From IMG/VR virus record IMGVR_UViG_3300031521_000124, positions 1 through 44,636 of that record: DNA of 44,636 nt; one strand, written 5' to 3'. Source of the stretch: a virus. The notes below the pieces were generated by a model that saw only the letters and a list, made by a program, of their open reading frames with translations, searched no databases and had not been told where the DNA came from. This document shows, piece after piece, positions 31,595 through 39,739 of this stretch (its first letter is position 1; every line of letters starts with the position of its first letter). A program made the position numbers and the translations under genes.

Positions 31595-32195
31595 ATCTAA
31601 TTTTTTCGTATATTGTGTTTACTGCTGATTTTTTACAATTTCTGTATCTAAAATTTTGTAAAAAATCACTGACTTCTTTTTCATTATGAAGATTTTCAAC
31701 CATAATTACCTCTGGTTGATATTTTTTTAAATCAAATCCTTTTAATACTTCTAATTCCCAACCTTCGGTGTCTATTGATATGAGGTCTATTTTTTCTACA
31801 AGTATTTTTTGAAGTAAACAATTTAAAGTTCGAACATTTATTTTAATTTCTGAAAGATTATGTTCTCCTTTATATCTCATTCCTAAACTGGAATAACTCA
31901 TTGCATCTTGTTCATTATTTGAATTAAAATTATGAACAAAAAATGAAGAATCGTCTTCATCATGATCGCTAATTGCACATTCATAAATTTCGTTGCCTTC
32001 TTTACGATGTAAATTAGCATAAAATGGGTTTGGATCTATGCAAATAGTTCTCCAACCTCTTTCTCTAAAACCTTTAGACATACTTAAATATTCTGGAGGA
32101 CCTGCTCCAACTTCAATCATTACGCCATCACGTTTTCCACTAAAATGTGAATCGTAAATAAATTGATCAACACCCAATTCTGCGTACCAGCCCAT
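31584..32195 (-). CDS. FkbM-family methyltransferase (203 aa)
   Basis: DGVMIEVGAGPPEYLSMSKG is a changed motif I, with ICIDPNP as motif II and DLISIDTEGWELEVLKGFDL intact. SAM binding is likely preserved. Ends in TAG, overlapping the next ATG region; the next in-frame stop is 13 codons further, so suppression would add a tail. Sugar O-methylation inferred from context. Confidence 0.8.
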   Translation of the reverse strand: MGWYAELGVDQFIYDSHFSGKRDGVMIEVGAGPPEYLSMSKGFRERGWRTICIDPNPFYANLHRKEGNEIYECAISDHDEDDSSFFVHNFNSNNEQDAMSYSSLGMRYKGEHNLSEIKINVRTLNCLLQKILVEKIDLISIDTEGWELEVLKGFDLKKYQPEVIMVENLHNEKEVSDFLQNFRYRNCKKSAVNTIYEKIRYGI

Positions 32196-32197
32196 AT

Positions 32198-32797
32198 TTA
32201 TTTTACGTAATTTTTATTCACAAACCAATCCTCAAAAGGTAAATTATTTGAATCTGGGCAACATACATCTTCAAATGCAATAACATAATCATGTGCTAAC
32301 ATAATTTCCTTTATTTTATTTTTAAGAGTAAGATCACCTAAATACGCGTTATGTTCAATTGTCCATAAAATACTTAAATGAGTATCAAATGGAAACGTTG
32401 TAAGAGCTTCATATTCAGCACCTTCAATATCTAAACTGATATAATCAATAATATTGGGGACATTATTTTCTTCTATTAATGTCTTAAATGAAATCATCTG
32501 AACTGGAATACCAGCATTTTCATTAACCGATGACCACTGCGCATTAAAATATCCAGTGCCATTTTTATTATAAAGAGCTTTTTCAATAATGGGAACTCTT
32601 CTGCACATTCGTAATACTGGTAAATGTATATAATAAGGTTCTACACATAAACCTTTCCATCCATATTTTGTTTCTAAAATGTAGGTATTATTAGATGTAA
32701 TGCCGTCTAAGGACCCTATGTCTAAAAAATATCCATCACGCTTTTCATTGAAAAATTCAACTACCCATTTATCTTGTTCTGCTTGTCCTCTATACAT
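32198..32797 (-). CDS. FkbM-family methyltransferase (199 aa)
   Basis: QAEQDKWVVEFFNEKRDGYF, LDIGSLDGITSNNTY (motif I), LCVEPYY (motif II) and YISLDIEGAEYEAL are the FkbM set. Starts inside the end of the epimerase gene (8-nt overlap). Same arrangement as its two downstream relatives. Confidence 0.85.
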   Translation of the reverse strand: MYRGQAEQDKWVVEFFNEKRDGYFLDIGSLDGITSNNTYILETKYGWKGLCVEPYYIHLPVLRMCRRVPIIEKALYNKNGTGYFNAQWSSVNENAGIPVQMISFKTLIEENNVPNIIDYISLDIEGAEYEALTTFPFDTHLSILWTIEHNAYLGDLTLKNKIKEIMLAHDYVIAFEDVCCPDSNNLPFEDWFVNKNYVK

Positions 32798-33728
32798 CGT
32801 AAAAATTTATTAGTTCATCAAGAATATTTTCTAAAGAATATGCAATTTCCCAACCAAGAGTTTCTTTTGTCCAATAATTTGATCCCAAATAATTGTTCTC
32901 TTGTTTTATATTCACTAAATCCGTATTAGTTCTAACTTTACTTACAGGAATATTAAGTTTATTAAAAACATAATTAACTACTTCTTCTACTGTATGCATA
33001 GAATCCCCACATATTATATAATCATCTGGAGTATTTCTTTGCATTGACAAATATGCGACATTAATTACATCCTTTGCATGAATCCAAGTTCTTTTTGCTT
33101 GTAAATCTCCAAGTTCTAAAAAATCGATTTTGCCATTTTTAATATCAACAGCACCCTTTACAATTTTTGGAAGTAAAAAGTGCATATTTCTTCTAACAGA
33201 TTCATGATTATAAAGTCTTCCTATAACTGCAAACACATTAAAATGTTTTCTGTAAGTATTTATCATGTTTTCTGCATAAAGTTTTGAACTTCCATAGGGA
33301 GTTGTTGGATGTTTACTAGTACTAATTCTCTGAATTAAATCAATATCTGAATAATTTCCATACACTAATGAAGAAGATGCTTGAAATAATTTAGTAGAAG
33401 GGTTCTTTTTCAAATAATCTAGAAACATAACAACGGGAACTGTATTAGCATACAACAATTCTAGCGGATTATCAAAGGCTGCTAAGTTATCAGAATTTCC
33501 TCCAAAGTTATAAATTTCATCAAACTTTAAATTTTTTAAAAAAGCGCCAAGTCGTATAGTATCAGTAAGATTAAAAGCTATATGTGTTAAATTTGGAGCT
33601 TGTAAATCATCTTCATACTTTATATCTATAGCATACACTTCATATCCTTTTTCTAAAAGGAATTTACACATATAAAAGCCATCTTGACCTGCCGCGCCTG
33701 TCACCAAAGCCTTACGCATTTTGTTCAT
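32790..33728 (-). CDS. GDP-mannose 4,6-dehydratase-like SDR enzyme (312 aa)
   Basis: The Rossmann motif is ALVTGAAGQDGFYMCKFLLE (G-x-x-G-x-x-G), the catalytic pair YGSSK (Y-x-x-x-K), with SSSLVYG before it and LYNHESVRRNMHFL, the R-x-x-x-F/V substrate loop of GMD. Family members turn GDP-mannose into GDP-4-keto-6-deoxymannose, the precursor of GDP-fucose or GDP-rhamnose. At 312 aa it is somewhat short. No GDP-fucose synthase is visible in the window. Stop is TAG. A second ATG three codons in is also possible. Confidence 0.8.
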   Translation of the reverse strand: MNKMRKALVTGAAGQDGFYMCKFLLEKGYEVYAIDIKYEDDLQAPNLTHIAFNLTDTIRLGAFLKNLKFDEIYNFGGNSDNLAAFDNPLELLYANTVPVVMFLDYLKKNPSTKLFQASSSLVYGNYSDIDLIQRISTSKHPTTPYGSSKLYAENMINTYRKHFNVFAVIGRLYNHESVRRNMHFLLPKIVKGAVDIKNGKIDFLELGDLQAKRTWIHAKDVINVAYLSMQRNTPDDYIICGDSMHTVEEVVNYVFNKLNIPVSKVRTNTDLVNIKQENNYLGSNYWTKETLGWEIAYSLENILDELINFYDV

Positions 33729-34089
33729 AAGATTTTTCTTCTATTATTGATGAATTATATTTGATATTTATTTGTTTTTTAATATCCGAGCGTATATCAT
33801 TAGTGTGATATATGTTTTTTGATGTTAAAATAAAAGAATCGTCAAATTCATTCAATGATTCTTTTAAACGAATCAATTCTTCTAGTTCCCATAAATAAGT
33901 ATTTGCGTGTATAAGATCAAAAAGATAAAAATCATCGATAGGATATTCATCAATAATTAATTTTATCTTATCATATTCAGTTTTTATGTTTATGAGTTTT
34001 TCTTCATCTTTAATTCGTAAAAGTTTTATCTCCAGAATTGAAAATTTATCATAAAGTTCACCTAATGAAATCGGGACTAATATTTCCAT
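33712..34089 (-). CDS. DUF6165 family protein (125 aa)
   Basis: VPISLGELYDKFSILEIKLL is the hallmark opening of DUF6165 proteins, which are found beside glycosyltransferases in many surface-glycan loci. The rest is helical. No enzyme motif. It overlaps the dehydratase by 17 nt and follows the C-methyltransferase by 2 nt. Confidence 0.75.
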   Translation of the reverse strand: MEILVPISLGELYDKFSILEIKLLRIKDEEKLINIKTEYDKIKLIIDEYPIDDFYLFDLIHANTYLWELEELIRLKESLNEFDDSFILTSKNIYHTNDIRSDIKKQINIKYNSSIIEEKSYEQNA

Positions 34090-34091
34090 AA

Positions 34092-35369
34092 TTAAATTAT
34101 TTCGAATTTTGGGCAGGGCACGATGAAATGGCCTCCATTTGTTAAGTAATCAGATTCTCTTAAAGTAAATTCATTAATAAAGTGCCAAGGAAGAACTAAA
34201 AGATAATCTGGTTTAACATTTCTCATTGATTGCTCAGAGTGAATTGGGATATTCGTTCCTATCGTTTTAAGCCCATATTTATAAGGGCTTCTTTCCGCTG
34301 CACCATCAATTATTTCACTATCTAAACCAAACCATTGAAGTAATGTATTTCCCTTTGTTGAGGCACCATAAACCCAGATGCTTTTTCCTTGTTCCCTTGC
34401 TTCTTTTATAAAATTAATTGTTTGATCTTTTAACTCTTGTATATTATTCCAAAAAGTCATGTAAGTTTCAACTTGTTCAAGATGCATATTAGCTTCATAA
34501 GTTCTTAAAGAAGCTAATCTCATATTTGCTACATCCCTATAGGGTGAAGACCCAAATGAACTTGGATGTGCGTTTTCTTTTTGAATGTATAATCTAAAAC
34601 TTCCTCCATTGACATCGTTTAATTCCACATCAACCACCTTAAATCCAGATTGTTTAAGAATATACTCCATTGAATATAATGAATGATAAAATACGTGCTC
34701 ATGACAAATATTATCAAATGCTAGTTGTTTTATCATTAATGGCATATAACTTTGTTGAATAACAAATAAACCATCATTTTGCATTATATCATAAACATCA
34801 TCTAAAAATTTTTTGGGATCTTCTAAATCATAGAACATTGCAATACACGTAACTATCGAAGCATTCCGGCGTAAAATAATAGAATCAAGCCCGACTATAC
34901 TTACCGCTTTTTCGTAAACTTCTTTTGAAAAGAAATCTTGTATTGCTAAATTACATTTTTGCTTTGCTTCGTCTTGAAATACTCCTTCGGCAGGATCAAT
35001 CCCAACTGTAAAATATGATTGTTTAGGAACAAAACTTAATAACGTTCCATCATTCGAAGCAATATCAAGAAAAATTTTATCACTGACATTAATCTTTGAT
35101 AATTTCATTACTTTTGTAGCAATATCTTGTAATTCAGTTTGCATGGATGCATTAGTATTAGAGTGATACCAATACTTACCAAACATGAAATCTTTATCTG
35201 CGTTTTCTTTTAACTGTAGGCATTGTGTTTCAGGTGACAACATCATCGTCAAGTCCCATTTTTTTACACCACGATAATCGCCATGAGTTTTAATAAAATC
35301 TGAAATATAGAGTTCTCCTAAAGAGAACAACTCCGTCATAGGTTTCCCTGTTATTCTACAATTTGTCAT
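34092..35369 (-). CDS. NDP-sugar C-methyltransferase-like (425 aa)
   Basis: Three parts: an N-terminal domain (CRITGKPMTELFSLGELYIS) of the zinc-binding type in deoxysugar C-methyltransferases; a SAM domain with FLDIASNDGTLLSF (motif I) and VGIDPAEG; and a C-terminal domain with WVYGASTKGNTLLQW and DYLLVLPWHFINEF. Relatives such as TylC3/NovU-type enzymes add a methyl branch to 4-keto sugars, which would follow the dehydratase here. The active-site region FDNICHEHVFYHS is intact. Confidence 0.85.
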   Translation of the reverse strand: MTNCRITGKPMTELFSLGELYISDFIKTHGDYRGVKKWDLTMMLSPETQCLQLKENADKDFMFGKYWYHSNTNASMQTELQDIATKVMKLSKINVSDKIFLDIASNDGTLLSFVPKQSYFTVGIDPAEGVFQDEAKQKCNLAIQDFFSKEVYEKAVSIVGLDSIILRRNASIVTCIAMFYDLEDPKKFLDDVYDIMQNDGLFVIQQSYMPLMIKQLAFDNICHEHVFYHSLYSMEYILKQSGFKVVDVELNDVNGGSFRLYIQKENAHPSSFGSSPYRDVANMRLASLRTYEANMHLEQVETYMTFWNNIQELKDQTINFIKEAREQGKSIWVYGASTKGNTLLQWFGLDSEIIDGAAERSPYKYGLKTIGTNIPIHSEQSMRNVKPDYLLVLPWHFINEFTLRESDYLTNGGHFIVPCPKFEII

Positions 35370-36061
35370 ATTTTGTTTTTGAAATAAGTATAAGAACTAT
35401 GTATATTATCATTATGAGCTAAGTGCCCAGGGGTAGTTCCATCCCATACTGTTGAATCGTTTGCATTATGATAAGTCATAAATGGAAAATATGCGCATGA
35501 CTTTAATTTCTTTTGCTCTACCATATGCATTACCATATCATCGAAGGTCGTGAGTAAGCTTGAGGTGAATCGAGCGACCTTCGAATAAGCTTTATTATGA
35601 ACCATATAACTAAAAGCACCAACCATTTTGGGGGCTTCTATGAGCGTTGGTTTATCGTAGACTTTAAACTTTACATAATCACTATGACCACTTAAATAAA
35701 CATGCTCCCAATCTTCCGGCAATAATTTATGCAAAATATCTAAGCGTTCAAGCCAATCTTCACAAAGGACTACATCGTCTTCCAAGATGATAACGCTTTC
35801 AAACTTCATCATCTGTGCAAATTTTATTGCAGCAATCTGGGACATGATAATCGCAATTTCAGCTTTTTGAAATTTCCTACCTGTGCCATATCCCATAGCA
35901 ATATTTGCGTTGAATGAAAAGTTTGTTATGTAAACTCCATCATATACTGGCAAAAAGAAAAAGTCTTGATTCTCAACGAAGTTCAATCTTTCGAACTGGT
36001 TCGTCATTATTTCTTTCCTATTGCATGAACGCTCTAAATTTAATACAATTATCGGTATCAT
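35366..36061 (-). CDS. GT25-like glycosyltransferase (231 aa)
   Basis: IIVLNLERSCNRKEIM opens the LPS-type GT25 family; EIAIIMSQIAAIKFAQMM and the VIILEDDVVLCEDW (E-D-D metal site) follow. It likely adds galactose or a related sugar. Overlaps the C-methyltransferase by 4 nt. A second GT25-like gene lies at 38.6 kb. Confidence 0.8.
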   Translation of the reverse strand: MIPIIVLNLERSCNRKEIMTNQFERLNFVENQDFFFLPVYDGVYITNFSFNANIAMGYGTGRKFQKAEIAIIMSQIAAIKFAQMMKFESVIILEDDVVLCEDWLERLDILHKLLPEDWEHVYLSGHSDYVKFKVYDKPTLIEAPKMVGAFSYMVHNKAYSKVARFTSSLLTTFDDMVMHMVEQKKLKSCAYFPFMTYHNANDSTVWDGTTPGHLAHNDNIHSSYTYFKNKI

Positions 36062-36062
36062 G

Positions 36063-36734
36063 TTAGTCTTTTAATTCATAATAAAAATCGCCGTCGTCTG
36101 GTACAAAATCAATTAGATCATCATGTATTGAATAACAATTATATAATGGCACCAATGAATGATTAAGTTTTTCTTGAAATAGCTTTCTATTTTTCATATA
36201 TTGCCCATGATTAGACATACATAAGGATTTGAATTTGTATTTTATTAAATCATCAAGCAAATATTCTTCGCCTCCTTCAATATCGATTTTAAGAAAATCT
36301 GGATGGCCATATAGTTTTATAGCGGTTTCTATTGTAATAGTTTTAATTTGAGTAGAAAAAGGCGATGGATGATTAATTGAAGATAATGAATCACCGTATT
36401 TGCCTCCAATAAAGCCAAAATTGACATAGGTATCTTCGTTATAAAGACCATCTCTTACAATAGTTACATTTTCTAGATGATTATCTTTTACATTATTAAA
36501 AAGAGACTGCACTGCAACATAATCTGGCTCAAATGCAACTACTTTATTAAACGCCATTGATCCATATAAAGTGAAAGGCCCTATCCATGCTCCAATGTCC
36601 CAAAATACTTCTTTGCCTTTATTTTTTTCAATCCAATTAAAGGTGTATGGATCCCATGATTCTAAAGTACTCCATAACCAAGTGGAGTTAGAATCATTAA
36701 TCATAAAATTGTGGCCACGTATGTTTACATTCAT
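36063..36734 (-). CDS. FkbM-family methyltransferase (223 aa)
   Basis: VFWDIGAWIGPFTLYG is motif I, VVAFEPDYVAVQSL motif II, and PDFLKIDIEGGEEYLL the conserved acidic motif. This is a distinct, FkbM-like branch from the three at 31-33 kb. ATG at 36732-36734 is chosen because it overlaps the upstream stop as ATGA; a start 15 nt earlier is possible. Confidence 0.8.
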   Translation of the reverse strand: MNVNIRGHNFMINDSNSTWLWSTLESWDPYTFNWIEKNKGKEVFWDIGAWIGPFTLYGSMAFNKVVAFEPDYVAVQSLFNNVKDNHLENVTIVRDGLYNEDTYVNFGFIGGKYGDSLSSINHPSPFSTQIKTITIETAIKLYGHPDFLKIDIEGGEEYLLDDLIKYKFKSLCMSNHGQYMKNRKLFQEKLNHSLVPLYNCYSIHDDLIDFVPDDGDFYYELKD

Positions 36735-37297
36735 TGCTTGATTCCCCAAAAATAAAGATCGTTTATACTTCTAAATGGATTGCCTTTAATTTCATGATGC
36801 TCGTCAACGTCATATTTTGAAAATGTAGATTTTAAATCAACCACATTTCTTAAATCTTGTTCTGATACGTTATGATAGTAATTTGACCATTCTTCTGAAA
36901 TAACTGATGTCAATGGTGAATCTTGTGGTCGAGTACGTTGAGTACCATGTTCATCTCTTCCAGGAGCCGCGCATGTAAATAAAAACATTCCACCTGGAGC
37001 AAGCATTCTTATAATATTTTTAATAGTTTCTCTAAAATACATATCATGTTCGAAACATTCTGTCGAAATAACGAAATCATATGTGCCTTCGGGAACATCG
37101 TATAAATGTCCAGGCGTTACTATGTCAACATTTTTCCCAGCTCCTACATCTAAGCCCGTATATTCTGAATTTGTAAAAAGATAACGATTGTTTCCATTGA
37201 CATCTAGAGAACCGACATCTAAAACTTTCTTATTCGTAAATTGCTCTGGAAATTTGGCTTTTACTTTTCTGCAAAAGTCCATTTGTTCATCATGCAT
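36731..37297 (-). CDS. Class I SAM methyltransferase (188 aa)
   Basis: KKVLDVGSLDVNGNNRYLF (motif I), YTGLDVGAGKNVDIV (motif II), YDFVISTECFEHD (motif IV) and LAPGGMFLFTCAAPG (post-motif) show a Methyltransf_11-type enzyme. The D-S-P-L insertion after it is common in sugar-locus members. Sugar methylation is inferred from neighbours. Overlaps the upstream small gene by 8 nt. Confidence 0.8.
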   Translation of the reverse strand: MHDEQMDFCRKVKAKFPEQFTNKKVLDVGSLDVNGNNRYLFTNSEYTGLDVGAGKNVDIVTPGHLYDVPEGTYDFVISTECFEHDMYFRETIKNIIRMLAPGGMFLFTCAAPGRDEHGTQRTRPQDSPLTSVISEEWSNYYHNVSEQDLRNVVDLKSTFSKYDVDEHHEIKGNPFRSINDLYFWGIKQ

Positions 37298-37484
37298 GGC
37301 AATGTGATTTTAAGTATAAATAACTGTTATTATGTTTTATTGGATGCAAATCATCTAATTGTTCATCTATCAGCATTAAAAGTTGTTCTAAATGTGCATT
37401 CTTTTTACGATTAGGCTCCCATTTATCAAAGTTTGAAAGTGCGTCATCGAATTCTTTGTTCAGTTTATTCCAATCTGCTGGCAT
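37290..37484 (-). CDS. Small hypothetical protein (64 aa)
   Basis: Helical and charged (WNKLNKEFDDALSNFDKWEP), ending in His/Tyr/Cys-rich residues. No motif. It follows the fucosyltransferase by 3 nt and overlaps the methyltransferase, so it is translated with the operon. Perhaps a partner of one of the enzymes. Confidence 0.5.
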   Translation of the reverse strand: MPADWNKLNKEFDDALSNFDKWEPNRKKNAHLEQLLMLIDEQLDDLHPIKHNNSYLYLKSHCHA

Positions 37485-37487
37485 ATC

Positions 37488-38333
37488 TTAAAGTATTATA
37501 TGATTTAACCATTTTTCGAAATTATCTAAATTTTCTTCCAAATTTTGTTTTTGTAAATCTGTAAATACAGGTTCTAAAAACATTGCATTGAACAAAGCTT
37601 TATCATTATCGATTTTTTTCACAGTTTCTAATATATTTATCTTAGACCCGTTAATGAATGATTTTTCATTCCAATCTTCAGATACTCTTGGATCTCCCCA
37701 ATAGATTGGTAATGAATTAGCTAAGAAAGCATCCATAAGTTTTTCTGTACAATAATAACGATAAGGGGAATTCTCAACAGCCATCATAAACTTATGTGTA
37801 TGTGATTGAAAGAATTCATCTTTAGCATCTCTCCAATATTTCCCTTGTGATGCCTTTATTAATTCTTGATCATTATTATGATAGCGTCCATAAGATTTGA
37901 CTCGCTTATATTCATTCAATAATTCAAATAAAGAATTTCTAAAAAAATTACCTGAGTTAGAAACAACCATAGCATTCCAATTTTGAAAATCTTGTAATTT
38001 GCGACCAGTAAATAATCGAGTTTTCAGTTCAGGATTTTTAAGTAAATATACTTGCCAAAGAGGAAGTCTAAAATTTATACCGGAATGTGGGTCGAATGAA
38101 ATTGAATAATTAGATTTAAATTGTTCAGGCCTATAATTTTCACCCAAGAAAAGTACTTTTTTACAGTTATAATTTGGGCTATCACTCATTCTATTGAATA
38201 TAGAATGAAATAGAATATCGGGTTTATTTCGATCTAATACAATATCATAATTTCTGGCTAGAATAGGAGTGATGAAGTCTTCATCTTTCCATTCGGGCCA
38301 AAAATCAGTGTACCATATTTTAAGTGTTTCCAT
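37488..38333 (-). CDS. GT10 alpha-1,3/4-fucosyltransferase-like (281 aa)
   Basis: VVSNSGNFFRNSLFELLNEY followed by KRVKSYGR, KFMMAVENSPYRYYCTEKL and NSLPIYWGDPRVSEDW are the GT10 donor-site motifs (F-x-x-x-x-E-N-S, T-E-K, Y-W-G-x-P), closely matching Helicobacter FucT enzymes. Earlier, VLFLGENYRP fits the N-domain. It uses GDP-fucose. Together with the GT11 gene at 28.2 kb, this suggests fucosylated products. Confidence 0.9.
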   Translation of the reverse strand: METLKIWYTDFWPEWKDEDFITPILARNYDIVLDRNKPDILFHSIFNRMSDSPNYNCKKVLFLGENYRPEQFKSNYSISFDPHSGINFRLPLWQVYLLKNPELKTRLFTGRKLQDFQNWNAMVVSNSGNFFRNSLFELLNEYKRVKSYGRYHNNDQELIKASQGKYWRDAKDEFFQSHTHKFMMAVENSPYRYYCTEKLMDAFLANSLPIYWGDPRVSEDWNEKSFINGSKINILETVKKIDNDKALFNAMFLEPVFTDLQKQNLEENLDNFEKWLNHIIL

Positions 38334-38542
38334 TACCCAGCATATTGGCCAAGAGAAAAGTTTTCAGCGCTAATCTCTGCAATTAATAAAATAAGTTCTG
38401 TTTGTTGTTCATCATCTAAATTGGATGTGACTAAAAATAATTTTATTTTTTCAAGCGTATCAGAGCTTAAAGTGTTAAGCGATGGCGCTATATCGAATAT
38501 TTTTTTAAATATTTCTTTTTTATACAAAATATTTGCTTTCAT
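38333..38542 (-). CDS. Small hypothetical protein (69 aa)
   Basis: All-helical peptide (ILYKKEIFKKIFDIAPSLNT, then acidic helices with EQQTELILLIAEI). Its stop shares a base with the fucosyltransferase start. No motif; translationally coupled. Function unknown. Confidence 0.5.
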   Translation of the reverse strand: MKANILYKKEIFKKIFDIAPSLNTLSSDTLEKIKLFLVTSNLDDEQQTELILLIAEISAENFSLGQYAG

Positions 38543-38556
38543 AGATTTTATTTTAT

Positions 38557-39276
38557 TTATTCGTATTCTTCTTCATTTATTCCAAGAGTAAATATTGATT
38601 TATTTGTCTCATAATTTTTGTCAGTCCCTCTGATATTTGATGTAAGTTCTTTCGATGGAAGAACAAGAGGAGGACTGGCCACATAAAATTTAAATCCTAA
38701 ATATGTCATCATATCCCATGTAACTTTATCTGCTATCATAGGCCTATTATCAATAATGTTGATATACGCTTTCATTGCATTTCTATTCATACCATAAGCT
38801 AACAATGACCAGCTTGCAAATCCTGTAGTCCAACGTGGTTTAACTCGAATATTTTGGGGTTCAAGTTGAAACATATATGAATAAAGTAACATTGCATCTG
38901 CATCTGCTGGAAGTGTATTTAAATATTTCGGTAAAAGTGTATCCCAGTCTTTATGAAATGCGCAGTCATCCTCAAATACAAAAAGATTTTCTACTCCAGC
39001 AAGTAAAGCAGATTTAATAACATAATAGTGACTGTGCATAGTCCCAAATTCATTAGGGAACCTCTGGTTAAACAGAATTTTTCCTTCCTTAGGATTATTA
39101 AACCTTTCAGTATAAGTGTCGACAAAGTGCTTAGAATACCCCAGAATGACTGGATGATACCATTCAACATCTATATTATATTTGGCAAAGCGTTCTTCCA
39201 TAAATTGCTTTTTGTCAGGGCGCTCTTTAAGATTGATGCAAACGATTTTCTCGTATTTTTCGTTTAATATGCTCAT
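38557..39276 (-). CDS. GT25-like glycosyltransferase (239 aa)
   Basis: From ATG 39274-39276: ILNEKYEKIVCINLKERPDK is the GT25 start, FGTMHSHYYVIKSALL follows, and VFEDDCAFHKDW carries the E-D-D metal site. The start chosen overlaps the upstream TGA (ATGA); a longer frame begins at 39294. Probably uses a UDP-sugar donor. Confidence 0.8.
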   Translation of the reverse strand: MSILNEKYEKIVCINLKERPDKKQFMEERFAKYNIDVEWYHPVILGYSKHFVDTYTERFNNPKEGKILFNQRFPNEFGTMHSHYYVIKSALLAGVENLFVFEDDCAFHKDWDTLLPKYLNTLPADADAMLLYSYMFQLEPQNIRVKPRWTTGFASWSLLAYGMNRNAMKAYINIIDNRPMIADKVTWDMMTYLGFKFYVASPPLVLPSKELTSNIRGTDKNYETNKSIFTLGINEEEYE

Positions 39277-39578
39277 ACTAAATCTTTTTGGCACTCTCTA
39301 CTTTCTAGCCATTCTTTATAAAGTTTAGTATACACTTTAACCGATCCGTTAGGTAAGTCTTTCATATAGGTAGCTTCAAAACTTGTATCATGCTGAAATT
39401 TTTCCTCAATCCAAATATCGTCTTGTTTTTTCTCAAGCCACATTGCATATTCTGGTGTCATTCCACCTTCATAATTACACACAGCAGTTATCATGGCTTT
39501 TCTTGGATATCTTCCATAGGTAGGGTTTTCACCCGTATCCATTTTGTATTTCATGCGGCATTCAAGTTCTGTCATCAT
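39273..39578 (-). CDS. Hypothetical protein, first gene of the sugar operon (101 aa)
   Basis: Starts MMTELECRMKYKMDTGENPT and continues with YGRYPRKAMITAVCNYEGGM and acidic/aromatic segments. No family recognised. No promoter of the CTGTC/TATATTTG type is visible upstream; the 39579-39634 stretch holds no minus-strand promoter I can recognise. Function unknown. Confidence 0.55.
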   Translation of the reverse strand: MMTELECRMKYKMDTGENPTYGRYPRKAMITAVCNYEGGMTPEYAMWLEKKQDDIWIEEKFQHDTSFEATYMKDLPNGSVKVYTKLYKEWLESRECQKDLV

Positions 39579-39634
39579 TTTATGTTGGTTTTCATTTTAT
39601 ATTTATATGAATCAAAAATACTAAAGTTTTAATG

Positions 39635-39648
39635 AATATATAATAAAA
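39635..39648 (+). promoter_or_regulatory. Candidate phage late promoter box
   Basis: AATATATAATAAAA, the third copy of the motif seen at 8654 and 14808, differing only at the one variable base. It lies about 90 nt before the endonuclease ATG and directly before the structured leader. Confidence 0.4.
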
Positions 39649-39709
39649 GCGGTTAGATAAATGCGGCAAACATTATCAACCAAAAGGGATTAAGGCTGTC
39701 CCGCTTTTT
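39645..39709 (+). ncRNA. Structured leader upstream of an endonuclease gene
   Basis: AAAAGCGG (39645-39652) pairs with CCGCTTTT (39701-39708), enclosing 48 nt with further short pairings possible (GCGGC with GGCTGTC). The closing stem is followed by a T-run, so the unit could act as a terminator or attenuator of the downstream gene. I do not recognise a known riboswitch. It might be a remnant of an inserted element. Confidence 0.35.
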
Positions 39710-39739
39710 ATATCTATTCAAGTAAAATAAAGGGAAATC

